A DNA stretch of 64,000 bases from Aphrophora alni. Taxonomy: Eukaryota; Arthropoda; Insecta; Hemiptera; Aphrophoridae. The translations under genes were made by a program, and so were the position numbers. The notes beneath the pieces were generated by a model. That model did no database searches. It saw only the letters and a program-made list of their open reading frames with translations, and was not told the DNA's origin. The DNA is taken from NCBI GenBank assembly GCA_963513935.1, contig OY740769.1, forward strand, positions 104,077,762 to 104,141,761, given 5' to 3'. Below are positions 37,372-51,000 of the stretch, in pieces; the first letter of the stretch is position 1, and each line of letters opens with the position of its first letter.

Positions 37372-37473
37372 TATTTGATAAAGCCTGAAGGAAGAGGCAA
37401 AACGATTGTCATGTAAAAGAAATACAAAAGACAGGACTGTGAGCAGTGGAATTAAGGTAATTTATCACATCTA
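37372..37473. repeat. Inverted-repeat partner B flanking Penelope remnant
   Basis: The reverse complement of partner A at 36004-36130, sharing 'ctgaaggaagaggcaaaacg' and 'acaaaagacaggactgtgag'. The two lie about 1.3 kb apart in opposite orientation. Confidence 0.7.
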
Positions 37474-37479
37474 TAGTCC

Positions 37480-39798
37480 TAAACTCTAAAAAATATGGAC
37501 GTGCTGTCACACATTATGTTTTAGGGAAATCATCTATTTTGCATTTATTGGCAGATATCATATATATCAGCTGAACATCATAGATATCATAGATATCTGT
37601 ACATCTCAGCTGGATGTATGAATTACTTTAGTTTAAAAATGCTGAGAAATTTTTTTAATGGAAAGTAATGTTACAAATGCTCTGTTGAAATGAATTGACC
37701 TACATATCAATTACATCATCTGTTAACAGATTATAAGTAATAATTATCTGGTTGTAAATTTGATTATAATGGTACCTTATTTAGAAAATATTTAACCTGT
37801 TTTGATAAATCCACAACAAAATAGGTTGTTATTCCTAAATGTTCCATAATTTTTAATGAGAACTTAATTACTCGTTTAATAATTTACCTTATTACAGAGT
37901 AGGTTTTGTTGAAGGTAAAATAAGCCTAACCAGAATGACTTTTGTCAAATATACCGCTTATTGGAATTTTATTTTTGATTATTTCAAAGATACAGAACAA
38001 TCTTCTCCTATCATAAATGGTTGATTTGTTTGAAATAACTTTTTATCTAGATTTATTTTAGAAAGTTTAAAATCTAAAGAGTACAAAGAGTATTCAATGA
38101 AATTTTAATGGGTAAAACAAGATCATGTTTTTCTATAATTTTATAACAAAACTATTATTTCTACTTCATGTCGATAATGATTTGGGTGCATCCAACTTGA
38201 TTGCCTAGGCACAATTTGTCTAAATACGGCACTGATCAAGACGAAAAGGAACCTAAAAACCATTTTACATGAGTTAAAAATACAGGCAAGTTTTACAAAT
38301 TATATAATATGTTGTTGTTATGAGAGCCTGTTAATAATTTTTAAGTATGTAAACAAATTTTAAAATATTATATTATAATACTTACTATTTTTTAATGTAT
38401 ATTTAGTATGTAGGAAGTATTGTGAAAAAGGAATTTGGTTTTTTACATTTTCGGTTAATAATGAGTTTGCTAGGTGATAGGTTTAATTTTATAATAAATT
38501 TAGCTAAGGTGCCTCTTCTAAGAGCTTCTTAATAGATTTAACTATAATATATTGTATATATGTAAAACCTTATTTTTTCTAAGTGAAAAGAACAACACAT
38601 AAGACCCAATTGAAGTCTTTGTATTACAAATTTGTCTATCATTTTAATTATGTATATCAATCAATTAATAAATATATTATTTATTAAGTCTGTGCAAACC
38701 TATAGTCAAAAACACTTCAATGCGATTTTGCAGAACACTGTCAGCTTCTCAAGTGTAACACTTAACACTTTAAATGTTGTTGTTTCTAATAGCTCAAAAT
38801 TGGCTCATGTCATTCTTAATTTGGCTTTCCAGTAGAGACCCGACAGCTCCTTTCTATTTTTTTCTTCTTATATTCAATTCTTCGCACACCAGGAAGTGGT
38901 CCTTGTTCATTATTTTGTTGGGACATTCACATAGTGTGGATATTGGAGACGTTGATGCTGTTTAAATGGTTTGACAAATAATCATGTCCACTAGCCAGTT
39001 GAAATGTTGGCGACAGATACATAGCTCTTGGGAGCTATTTGCTTTCAGTGGAGAGACATTCAATGTTTCTCTGGTTGTCTGAATTTTATATTTTACATGT
39101 TTAATCTTCCCATCTATTGTTATGATGCCTGGTCCCTGATACACTTTAAATGTAGATATTAACACTAATGTAACTGCATTTTTCTTTTGAGAATGTCCAC
39201 ATCTGGACTTGCTAGAAGGGGAATTTAATGGAGGCAAATTGAAAGAACACATTAGAGATATATGAAGCCATTATATCGTGAGTGATGTAAATTTATTCAA
39301 GTTGATTCAGAAGTTCTCTAGGTACATGTTAAGAAAGAGAATTCAGTTTCATCTTAATTTGAAAAATGTTGTCAGAACAAATCCAACTCTTTTACTAGCT
39401 TCATATTAAAATAGCTTTAATACCATAGGCAATCACAAACGCCACAGTGGTATCCAAATTCAGAACTATTATTAGTGTGCAATATGAGATTGAAATAAAA
39501 CTATGAAAGATGGAGAATTGATGAGTCTTTATTAGTAAAGACTGGTTTAATTTATTATTTTTTAAATAAAAATATTTTTGTTTTTGTACTCTATAGCACG
39601 CTATTTAGATTATTTTATTTTATCCAAACAACTGAGTCTTAATTTGTTAAAATGAACAATCCACATACCTGAAGAGTGTATCATGTTTGGTGAAACAAAG
39701 CTCTAGTGTTTGAACAACAATAAACTTGCACAGACTATATAAACAAGGTATTTATAAACTGAGAAGTATTTTGGTAACAAAATTATAAGTCTCTTGGT
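37480..39798. other. Region downstream of ARMC9, no supported gene
   Basis: AT-rich. A 96-codon minus-strand ATG frame at 38962-39252 (MCSFNLPPLNSPSSKS...) lacks recognised motifs. TTTATT, the reverse complement of the AATAAA poly(A) signal, occurs at about 39528-39533, within 300 bp of the ARMC9 stop codon, and could end its 3' UTR. Confidence 0.4.
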
Positions 39799-40014
39799 TT
39801 AACTCCCTCTAGTAGGCGGTCGTGATCGCGGAGTAGTTGGAATAACTGATATATTGAGAGGTTCCTGTTTAGCCGATGAAGGACATACAATTCCATGAGA
39901 TGGAAATATACGACGATACTGTGTCTCTAACAGCATCCTTCCATCAGCATCACCAGGCATTGCATGTATAGGATCATCTGCATCCAACTCAGTTTCTAGG
40001 AAATCTGGATCATC
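39799..40014 (-). CDS. ARMC9: ARMC9 exon H (C-terminal)
   Basis: 71 codons plus TAA. Acceptor 'tatgattacag', phase 0. It starts DDPDFLETELDADDPIHAMP and ends PTTPRSRPPTRGS: an acidic then Pro/Arg-rich disordered tail like the poorly conserved C-terminus of vertebrate ARMC9. Confidence 0.85.
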   Translation of the reverse strand, partial: DDPDFLETELDADDPIHAMPGDADGRMLLETQYRRIFPSHGIVCPSSAKQEPLNISVIPTTPRSRPPTRGS

Positions 40015-42068
40015 CTGTAATCATATACTTTACATCATACTTCAAATTTCTCTTAAAGATTTTGACCAACTTTATGAAAATTTTTATTCAATAGGTGGAA
40101 TGTGGAAAGTGTTAGGAAACTTCAGAATACCATCCAAAATAAAATCTTCAAAAAAGTAAATTATGGAAATTATAAGCGCCAAGTAACATATGTGGCCATG
40201 ACAAATCCCTATCAGATTAAGCCATGGGTGAGTCACTGTTGTTCTTTATCACCCATAAGACAGAGTGATCCAGAAAAAACTTTATCATTTTAATTTAACA
40301 TTAGACATTGATTAGCACACAAATTACATAAAACTATCACAGGTGTATAGGAAAACTGTTGAATATTTAAAACCACTGGAAATATATTTAACTGTTACAG
40401 TTGCTTTGGTGATATATGCAATTTATTTGTTTAGTTGTGGCGGGGAGCCAGTTAATGAGAATAAGGACTAGCTCTCAATATCACTCTCACCTTCAAAATC
40501 ATACGCTGATTTCAATATTTGTGCATTAATATTTCTATATTAATGATTAAAACAAAGAAGTCAAAGGAAGTAAGGTCTTTGACTGAAGTTGAATATAATG
40601 TCTTGATTAATAAAAAAAAATTTAAAATAATAATAAATACTTATAATCAAAATTGGCACCAAAATTGACATTTAAATAATTACGGTACCATTTAAATAAT
40701 AATTTATCGTTTTTAGATGTAATCTATACATCTTTGCTCAAATCCTTTAAAAATAGTTATTTAAAACTGCAAATTATTAATAGAGCTCCTAAAGAAGAAA
40801 TTTGGAGCAGCAATAATTAATCAAATTATTTTGTTATTAAATGACACCTTAACTGATTCAATTTGTATACTTTTTTTAAATCTTAAAGTATTTACTGCAC
40901 CACTATTAAAACATAAAATTATTCAAAGTAAATGTTTATGATTACCAGCTCATCTTCAGGAGTCTCTTCACATACTGTCTGCACACAGTCAAAAGGAATA
41001 TCTCCTTGGTGGACTTTGATTAAAGTCTCAAGTTGTTTGCGTATGTGTTGCTCCAGATTACCGTTCTCTAAATGACTTGATAATAATTGACTTAATTTCA
41101 TTTTTCGAGCAGCAGTGTTCATTTCTTCATTAGACAGGAGACAGTACAAAGATCCTGCGACGACTGGTATTATCTGAACAATATTAAACATATCAAAAAT
41201 GTATAAAATAATTTATATTAACCAGACTCGAATATAGTTAAGTTTTAGTTATTTGTATAATGAAATATGGCCATATTATATTCCTGCTTTTCAAAGTTTG
41301 TAGACGATTTTAATGTTTTCAAAAGACATGATAACTTTTCTATGAGTTATATTGTCAATTTTTGAATACAATTTCTACATTGCTCCTTATCTTACACAAA
41401 TAAAGGAAAATTCAATAACCGAATGCAGATACATAATGTTACACAATATTGCATTGTAATAATCATAAAAACAGAAACATAAAATACATTTTATTTACAT
41501 ATTTACTACCTGAAACTTATTGTATTACTAATTTATTTAAGAAAGATACAATGTAGAAATTGTTTTCAATATTATTAACAATATATAAATTGCCTTATAT
41601 ACAAATTTTGAAAACGTTTGCAGAAGCAATAACCCAGGTGTTTATACGTTGGAATCAGGAACGTGAATCATGTAGTAGCATTTACATAGGACAGACAATT
41701 AATTTCATGAAGCAGTATAAGCAACATGTAAGTGCAATAAAATTGGATCAACTCGAGAAATCAAATTTGCGCATATATTACATATTGTACATAATTTTAA
41801 TAAAATAGAATTTTTTAAAAATATACTGAAAAAATGTAACAGCATAGGAAAACTTATATGTTTTAAAAGAAAAACATAACTCCCAAAAGGTAATAAATGA
41901 ACAACTTAAATTAAAAACCAACATAACTTATGCGTTGTTAAAATATCAGATTAAAGTAAGAAGATAATGTGAATGTCTAGTCTACATCAGTTCAGGTCCA
42001 ACTCCTATATAGCCATGACATGATTTAGTTTTAAATATATGATATTGTACATAAGTGAGAAAAGTGTG

Positions 42069-42115
<47 letters not shown>

Positions 42116-45042
42116 TGCAACGGTTTAATTGAACCGTCCGCAAGGAACAATTTTGGAAAATAACAAAAATCCAAAATTTCAATAAAATCCAACTAAAACT
42201 ATAGGAGTTAAGAAAATTATTCAAATTATACATTAAGAGTTAGGCATAGCAAGGCTAAGCCGAGTCAAGGTCAACTTGTTGCGACAAGAAAAGGCAAGCT
42301 GTCCGGTTTTAACATGAATAAAGTCCATTTAAACACATGTTAAAATTTCAAAATTCAAAAATGAAAATAAAATTAATGTCATCGTGTAGAGATAGAAAAA
42401 CCTAGTAATAAATAATAATAAAATAAACTTGTCAGATAAATAATAAAAAAGTTATAGCTAAAATAAAACATAATAAAACGCAAAACTTTTCTAAAATAAA
42501 TAAAACCAAGAATCTAATAATAACAGTAAATGATCCTAAGATAAACTAATAATAAATAAGACTCGAAACCAAAATTCAATTAAAAGCAATAAAGTAATAA
42601 AACAATTAAAAATCAAACATGCAAAAAGTACCATAACTTGTGAACCAATGCAGCAAGGAAGAAGAGGGAAGCAGTTTTGGGACTTTCAACATCAAACGAA
42701 CAACATCCAAAAAGAAAAATTCAAAATTTTCCAAAAACTCAAAAAGTAAATCCGAAAAAACCATGAGATCTTCAAGTCATCATAAGAGGAGAAATATACG
42801 TCGTATCGTTTCGAATGAAGTTGGAAAACAATCAGGAAGAAAGGGGCTTCAAAATGAGATCATCAAAAAGAAAATCGAATGAAGCAAACGAGAGTTATGA
42901 TGAATTGAAGGAATCAACAGTCAAAATTCAAGATTTTCAGGAACAGACATGTGTTCAAGGTCGCGCGCAGAAGGGACTCTCGGCACTAGGAAGGGGAAGA
43001 TTGCCAACCCGACCAAATTTTAACAACAAACAATTAAACTAAAATTAATAGAAAAAATTAATCTAAAGTAGTGGAGATAGCCAAATAATGAAAGGATAAG
43101 CCAAAAGGAGTTCGTAAATAATTAAATTAAAATAAAGAAACTTAAATAAATTGCTAAAGTAAAGAAGAACAAAAATAAGAAGAGTTGGCTATCCTGAATA
43201 GCTCAAACTTCGACGAGTTGACTTGCAGCAAGTTCACCAGTCTCGTACCAGCTCCAAGAAGGATCACACGCTTTTACATAAGTCTGAAGAGGAAATCGTC
43301 GAAACATAATTTGTCAGTGTTCAGTACTTCTCTGAGTTAAGAACAATATCCAACAGCAGGGTCAGCCTTTGAAGAAGACAGCACTACATCCTAAAGCAGC
43401 TTATAGAAGAGATCTTGACTACGGACTCCGGCAAATATCCAACCAATAATTGTCGTCATCGCAGAAGGAAGGAGATTCAACAGGAACAGGACTTCGGGAG
43501 ATTCTAGGAAAGGAGACAGCTCTAGAGAAAATCTTCAGGATCCACAACTATCCTCAGAATCAGGACGAGCGGACTTGTGCAATTCACAAAAACAAGGTAC
43601 TGCATAAATCAAGCTTTTTTAATAAATAAAAAATTTTATTAAACTTGAGACAAGTCCAAAATTGCTAAATTAATAGAATTCAATAATAACATTTTAAAAT
43701 AAAATAAAGAGTCAGAAACAAAAGTCAATTTTAATTAAATTAGTAAAGAGTATCAAATAAAATTAATTCGAGTCAAGTTTTAAAATAAAAACAAGTAACA
43801 GATTGGAACAAAATAAAATAAAAGGGTTAAACCCTTAAAAGATCAATTTTTTATTTTGAACAAAAAATATTATTTTTATTTTCATATGTCATCATTTTAA
43901 AAGGGAAAAATGCTAAAAAAAATATTAAACTTTTTTTATAGATTTAATTATGGTTTTTCGATACATTGCATATGTGCAAAGGTGTGCACTATAATGTGCA
44001 CTATAATGTGCACAGATATGCAAAGAAATCATTTTTTATACAAAATCAATAATTATACTAAACACAAAAATTAAACTTCACCAATAGATACCTAAAATGT
44101 TACCTAAACCACTTAAATTATTAACTGTTAATAAAAACATTAACTTCTTTAAATACTGCCTAGAAATTGACAAACTATAGTTGCCAGCACAACCTTAGAC
44201 ATAGATTTACAAACAATAATAAAACAAGTTAACAGCGCATTCTGGTGGCACAGTTTATAGTTGTGTCGCTAATGCACACTTTTGCTGATGTGTAAAGGAG
44301 AAATTCAGAGTATTTTATCTACTTAGCTTTGAATACAAGCTATGTCAGTGTAGCTTTGCAGATATGCAAACGTGCGCACTTAAGGGTTAAGACAAATAAA
44401 TGTTAGAATAAGAATATATATTGTTAGGTTAAGTATTGTTAGAATTAAGTAGAATAAGTATTTTTCAAGTTGTTTGAAGAAGAAACTTTTTGATATAAAT
44501 TGAAGAAAAAGGCGACAAAAACTTGTTGTAAGAGATTTATTCACTAAATCCATAGTTTTCTGATATAAAATTAAATTGGGCCTAATTTAATAAATTTGTA
44601 AAGATGCATTGTCTTGTATTCTTAATTGTAACTATCCTACTCAAATAAATTCTTAAATTCAAATAAAAAAAAGAAGAAGAAGTAAGTGCTCACAAGCAAT
44701 TATAATTAAAAAGTGCAAATTTTGATTTGATGAATTGATTAGCTCCAAAGGGCACACCTTTGAGAAAGAGTCTGAAGAAAAGAGGTAAGATAGAATAAGA
44801 AGTGAATTTAATATATTTAAAAATTTCATGTGTTAGCATAAGTTTGAAAGGAAATAGTTTTGATCTTGTGTGTAACATAAATTAAGAGCTTTATCTGGGA
44901 CTTAGAAAGGTAGGCAACGAAGAAGCAATTTCTACCTTAAATAAATAAAAATCATAATAGAGTCTCGCGGTAAGGTCTTGCAAGCCTCCTAACCCACAAC
45001 AACCCAACGTTTCTCCACCCGGGGGGGTGCATTGCAGTGTGT

Positions 45043-45096
<54 letters not shown>

Positions 45097-48000
45097 GTGT
45101 GTGTGTGTGTTTTTAAAAATTGTGACTGACACGGAGTGAGTCGAAGAAAATTAGAATCCTGTTTTATTATTTGAAATATGTTATACAAATAGTAAAATTT
45201 ATGAAGTTTTAAATATTAATTTAATTCTGAAACTGTAACAACTTCAAACAGTCTACTTTAAAAATGAATTGGTTTCAATGGATCATTCATAACTTATTTA
45301 TTCTATATTTATCCATTCACTACTATTTATTCTATATTTCTCCATTTACTACCGTTTATTCTATATTTCACCATTTACTACTATTTATAAATAATAAAAA
45401 TACATAACACTAGTATTAATAGTAATAATAAATAATAAAAAATACCTAGAATTAATACTACATACAAAATTAGTAAGACACACATTTTTAACTGATAAGC
45501 ACACTTGCTGCAATCTGGAATTCATAACTTGGAGGGTACTTGTAACAATCACATTAGTTATTTGTCCATTTAAAAATATTATTCTGTTGCGATTTTTATT
45601 GGTTGTATCATGATTAGGTGTATGCAAGACCATTGAGGCGGTTCTCTCCAATGATGCTCCTGAGGTAGTCTTTAAGTTCTGTTTGTCGAAAAGCTTCTTT
45701 CTGTTGTAGCCTTTGTAAAAGTTGTACAGATAAATGCCAGAAGATTAGCGTGTCGATGTAATTTTGCATTTGCTTTCTTCTGGATGACGTAGTCCTTAGA
45801 TCTTAGTTCTGTATCTTCATCATAAGTTTCTGCTGCTGTCATAAAGTATTTATTAAACATGTTAGTTTGCTACATTAAATTCTTGATCCCATAACTTTGA
45901 AATAAAGAACAATATTTAATCATTATTTTTTATTGTGTTTTCTTATCTATATAGTTACCATAAAATTAATTAAAATCATTTTTATATTATATAGTATAAA
46001 CTCACATCTAAATAAAGCAAGGGGCAATACACTGCCCTCCCTTGATCCAACCTGAATATAAAAAAATCTTCTGATGGCTGAAGAGATGTTACCTAACTGA
46101 ACACTTTACGCAGTTAAATATTGAAGGCCCAGATACATATACTCTTTATAATAATGTTATTTTAGAGGGCTTTTAGATTATTGGCGATATCACTTTATCC
46201 GTGACTGGTATTATTTTATAAAATCGATAGTATATCATGCTGATATTGAGCATAAATATGAACTCACCTGTGTATGTTGTGTGTTTAACAAATCTGTAAG
46301 TAGCTTCAGAACAGCAGTAGGACAACGTTCTCTGGCATCAGCATGAAGACAAAGATTCATAAACAATGCAGTGCTGTATTCTAAAGAGTAGACCCTATCA
46401 TGGTTAGTTGTTAGAAACATTATTAACCATTCTACCAAACCTTTCTCAATCATTGCAATGCGATGGTTTTTCCTGAAAATAACAAACTGTATATTAAGTT
46501 TGTAAAATAGAGTAAACAATTCAAAGTAAAATAATACACTCAATCAACTTAAAAACCTATGGAATTGTATAACAGAATATCCTTATTTTACTTCATGCCA
46601 ATATATATGAGTATAATTGTGCTCATTATAACCTATGATTTTGAAATACAATCAAGAAGCAAAAAAACTCATTGATTAAAACTCATCAAAAAATAAAGCC
46701 ACCTGAGGAGACATCCATTTAAACTATGCTGTTAGATGTTGTCATCATTGTTGAAGTTTCTGACCAGATTGTTGACAAGAAAATGGTTCAGATGCAGAAA
46801 AAGATGGTATTTGTTATCTGTTGTCTAGGCATCAGTTTTATTCAACCATTGTCAAAACATAAAATGACATTTTATAATGACATACTTATAATGACATTTC
46901 CAAGTACTTCACTATGTAGTTTTCTGATTAGTTTGGTTTTTTATTTTATTATTTTTATAGTAGTTTATAATTATTTTGAGTTTCCCCCTTTTTTTTACAG
47001 AGCGATACACTTTGTTGATGAAATAGAGAAACTAAAAGTGAATTGTGATTCTTTGCCAGAGAAATATAAAATTTAAAAGAAAATGCAGCAGGCTAAAGCA
47101 TGTCACTGATATTAAAACATAATATGAAAAGCTGATAATTGTTATTTCTTAACTTTTAGCTCAAAATTTTTAAATTTCTATTACATGTCTATAGGATGAA
47201 TAGACCATCTCTTTTTCCACTGTTTTACTACTTTCCAATACACAAAGGATCAACCTGTCAAGTAATTAGCAGAACTGGTTTGATTTTTTCTTCTAACCAT
47301 AAATATTTTGTGTAAAAAAAGATACTAACTCCAGGCTAACTTGGAGGGATGATCTCCTCCCAATCTAATTTTGTGATAAGATCTTGAGTTTGAACAGCAG
47401 CAAGTAGCTGAACATTGTTTTGAAGCAGCACAAAGTTGTGACTAAGTGTGCTAAACCTATTTTTGTGGATAGTATAACATAGGTTATCTAAGGTCTTACA
47501 GTAAGAAATATCATTAAATTATGTCTCAGAACAATAAATTTTATTGTTCTGAGACATAAATTAGTGAAATACAACTCCTATGTCAGAAAACTGAAGGCAC
47601 AATCTTGCTGTATTGTTTAATAGAATTGTTGTGCTTTGCAATGATTTTGCACGACTTCACTTCATTAATTGTAGTTTTGATTCCAGATGTAACGTTCACA
47701 ATTTTGATATCTTTATGTTAAGATACATTTGATTGAGAGAAATGAAATTAATTACAGGTAACGTGAGTAATCCATAAATGTAAAATGTTTTATTGCATGG
47801 ATTATTTGCATTCAAAGCATGATAATAACAAGTTGAATAAAGACAAACAGACAGGATTTCAGAATGGTTAAACTTATAGAACTAAAGTATTTGTGTTATT
47901 TGGAAAATTTATAAAAGATTATTAGTTTAGAATTTCGTAATTAAAATAATTATAGCAAAATTAACTAAATTGGTATGTTTAATAAAATTAAGAGAAAATT

Positions 48001-51000
48001 ATATTTTGTAAAGGGATTAGAAATGAAGTTGTCATAAATGGACTGCGCACTATAGACCAATCAAAAGATAGATAGAAATAGTGGTGGAATGCATAAGCGG
48101 TTCTAGCAAAAACAAGGAGTCTCACGCGATTACCATTATTGAACAGAGTATCATGTAGACGGTTAGATCAACAGTAAGGCTGATCGATCGCCTGAACATC
48201 TAGTGCAACGATCAGTCCATATTCCATGGTTTGATACTTTTATTTAACTTTGAATCTAAAACTAAATTCAGTGCAAAGTTACGCCTTGGTATAGCGTAAA
48301 AAGAACATTACACAGAGAACCATAAGATGCCACAATTGATGATATATGTAACACCTAAAAAAGGTTAATTTGAATAAAATATTTACTATAATGGAAATCG
48401 TATTGAGTAGAGGGTAATGGAACGTAAGTCAAAAACATGACTTATGGCTCTTAAGGTTAAAATAAAGTAAATTCAACTAGAATAGATTTCCAAACGCAAG
48501 TAAATAATAATGTATAGATTTTAAGGAAATTTAGTTATAAGAAATTTAATAATTTTGTGTGTGAGTAAAAAATTATAAGAAGGATGAATTGTGATTTGCG
48601 TAGTATTTGAACAGTACAGTGAGTGTGATGCGAGATGATTTATCACAAAGTCAGCGGTAAATGAAAAAACAATCCTTGGAGCGAGCTGTGTGAGCCCTTG
48701 AGTAACGAAGTGAGAATTCACCATGTGTTCGTATTTCAGTCTTAGTTCAGAGCTTGGAGGTGAAGGTATGTTAAAAAAGTCTTAGTTGGAAGCTTGTAGG
48801 TGATGGTTGTGTTATTCAGTCTTAGGAAGGAGTTTCTAGGTTTTGTTAAAAAATGTAATATATTTGATTTTTAGTCTCAAGTAGAGATTAGCAAAGGATA
48901 AAATGGTTAGAAAAGTAATAAAGAGTGTTTTCAATGACAATGTAAATGTGGTTAATAGACTTATAGACTCAGTGTAGACAATGGACAGACAAAGTGAGAC
49001 AATTGGTATAAAGTGAATGACTGGACAGTTAATACCAATACTTTAATGAACACTCGTGTTTGTCAGATTAATAATAAAAAGGGACAAATAACTATTAATA
49101 AAAAACCAAAACATTATTTTCAGAGACTATGTTCTCTATACGCGAGTCTTAAACGGATCGTTTACCGCGTGGCGAAAATCGTGTATTAAGATGAACATTC
49201 TTTAAATAACCATAAACGCTATGAACTATTGTAAGAAAAACATTTCTAGAGTGCTGTGTGAATATACGAAAGATGAACTTCCTGAAAGCAACGATTCCAA
49301 TGAACTGCAAGATAATGGACGTCTGAATTGCTATCTTCGGACAATTTTTATAAAAAATTGGTGTCGTGGTATAGACACCTTATGTTAACTTTAGATTAAG
49401 GAGTTATATTATGTTTTAATAAATTTTGCTATATATTTGTTTGATCATTTAATCATCTTGAAAATAATTTAAGATAAATAAATAAATAAAATAATGAAGC
49501 ATTCAATATTTAAAGTGAATCTCCCTCAGAGATCTTTAAAATAATTTAAAATTTAAAAGAAAAGTAATTTTGTTGCAACATTTAAAGTAAAGATTTAAAT
49601 TCATTGAATCAGTCTCCTTCTAAGACGATAAAAAGATAAAGCAAATTAACTAAGGTAATATTCCTATTTACTTTCATAATATGTTTAAATAATATCTTCT
49701 TGTATACAAATACTTTGTGAATAATAAATGTATGTTAAAATTTCAGTCTAAACAAGAGTTTTTCATTCACTACCAAAGAATCACTGTGAGTACACTTACA
49801 AAAAGAAGCCATGCCCTGAGATTTAAATATTAACTTTTTCAAAATTGGTGAGTTAATTCCACCTAGCGCCCATATGACCGAGCAATGTTCAAAATTAATT
49901 CTAAATAGCCTTCTTAAACTTCATATTTTTTTTATTAATAAAGTAATTTAATATATAAAACCTTCAGTTTTATATTTATTACATATATCTCAGAACTTAT
50001 CACCTTCTTTACTGAATCACAAGAGAAAGTCAAAATTTTCTAGGTATATTATTTTTGGGCAACTCATCAAGCTTTTTAGGCACCCAGCATAATCATAATT
50101 TCCAATAGTTCAAAAAATATATTACAATTTCATAAAGTACTGACTTGAAATGTATGAAAAATATAAGTAAAATGACTTATATTGTGAACTTTTTTCCTGT
50201 ATGTTCATTTAGACTGCACTGTGCAAGCACTAAGCTATCATGTACTAGACAATTAATTAATCACTTCACATCACATCATGCACCTACTCACACCTTTCAT
50301 TGAACTGTTTAACCCATTTCCTCAGCATTCCACCACTCATGACATTTTCACCATAAAATTAACATATCTAATGATAATTCTTAACTGGTTTTATATTTCT
50401 TGTATTTGAAAATCAAATAACAGACTGTACTGTTCAGTATAGGTCTCCTAGATATTCTTAACATATAAAATTAACAGAAAAATAAGTAAATTAATGTAAA
50501 CTGTGGCTAACTAATGATGAGGAAAGCCAGCATGCATGTAAGGACCAAGGACCAGACTGTAGTTGACATATTTAAAACGGTACTTACTTTCCAAAGTTTC
50601 CTTGCACTAATGTGAAAATTTGAATTAAAACAAAAATAAATCAATTATAAACTATATTTCCTTTATTTAAAACATGTTATTATCATTAGATGAAACTTTT
50701 GCAAACAGACTATAAAAAACTAAACAATAACTAGCTTGAACACTTAACCAAAGATTAACGAGTGTACCAGTTTGTGCTCTGATCAGACTAAATAATTTGT
50801 GCATTATGTGTTTTGTCATATTGCTAACCTAAGGCTAAGTTTCTGAAGTGTTGCAAGAATCATATCAGATGTAATCACATCTACGTAAATTCCATCTTCT
50901 TGTTTAAGTGCGGTAATCAAAAGAAATAATAAAGACTGTGATGAAGCCAAATAGTCACGTCCTATATGCAGTGATGCTATGGCGTTAAGAAGACGAGTTA

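Noticed and set aside
38962..39252. 96-codon minus-strand ORF with ATG
   Set aside because: No recognisable motif, no splice or domain support, and sits downstream of the ARMC9 stop; could be chance.
42640..43042. Lys/Ser-rich overlapping ORFs
   Set aside because: Biased composition follows from the purine-rich strand; two frames are open at once, which argues against coding.
46726..47076. 116-codon plus-strand ORF in an ARMC9 intron, with an acceptor-like 'ttttttacag' near 47000
   Set aside because: Middle part is AT-driven hydrophobic sequence and no protein family was recognised; the splice-like sites alone are weak evidence.
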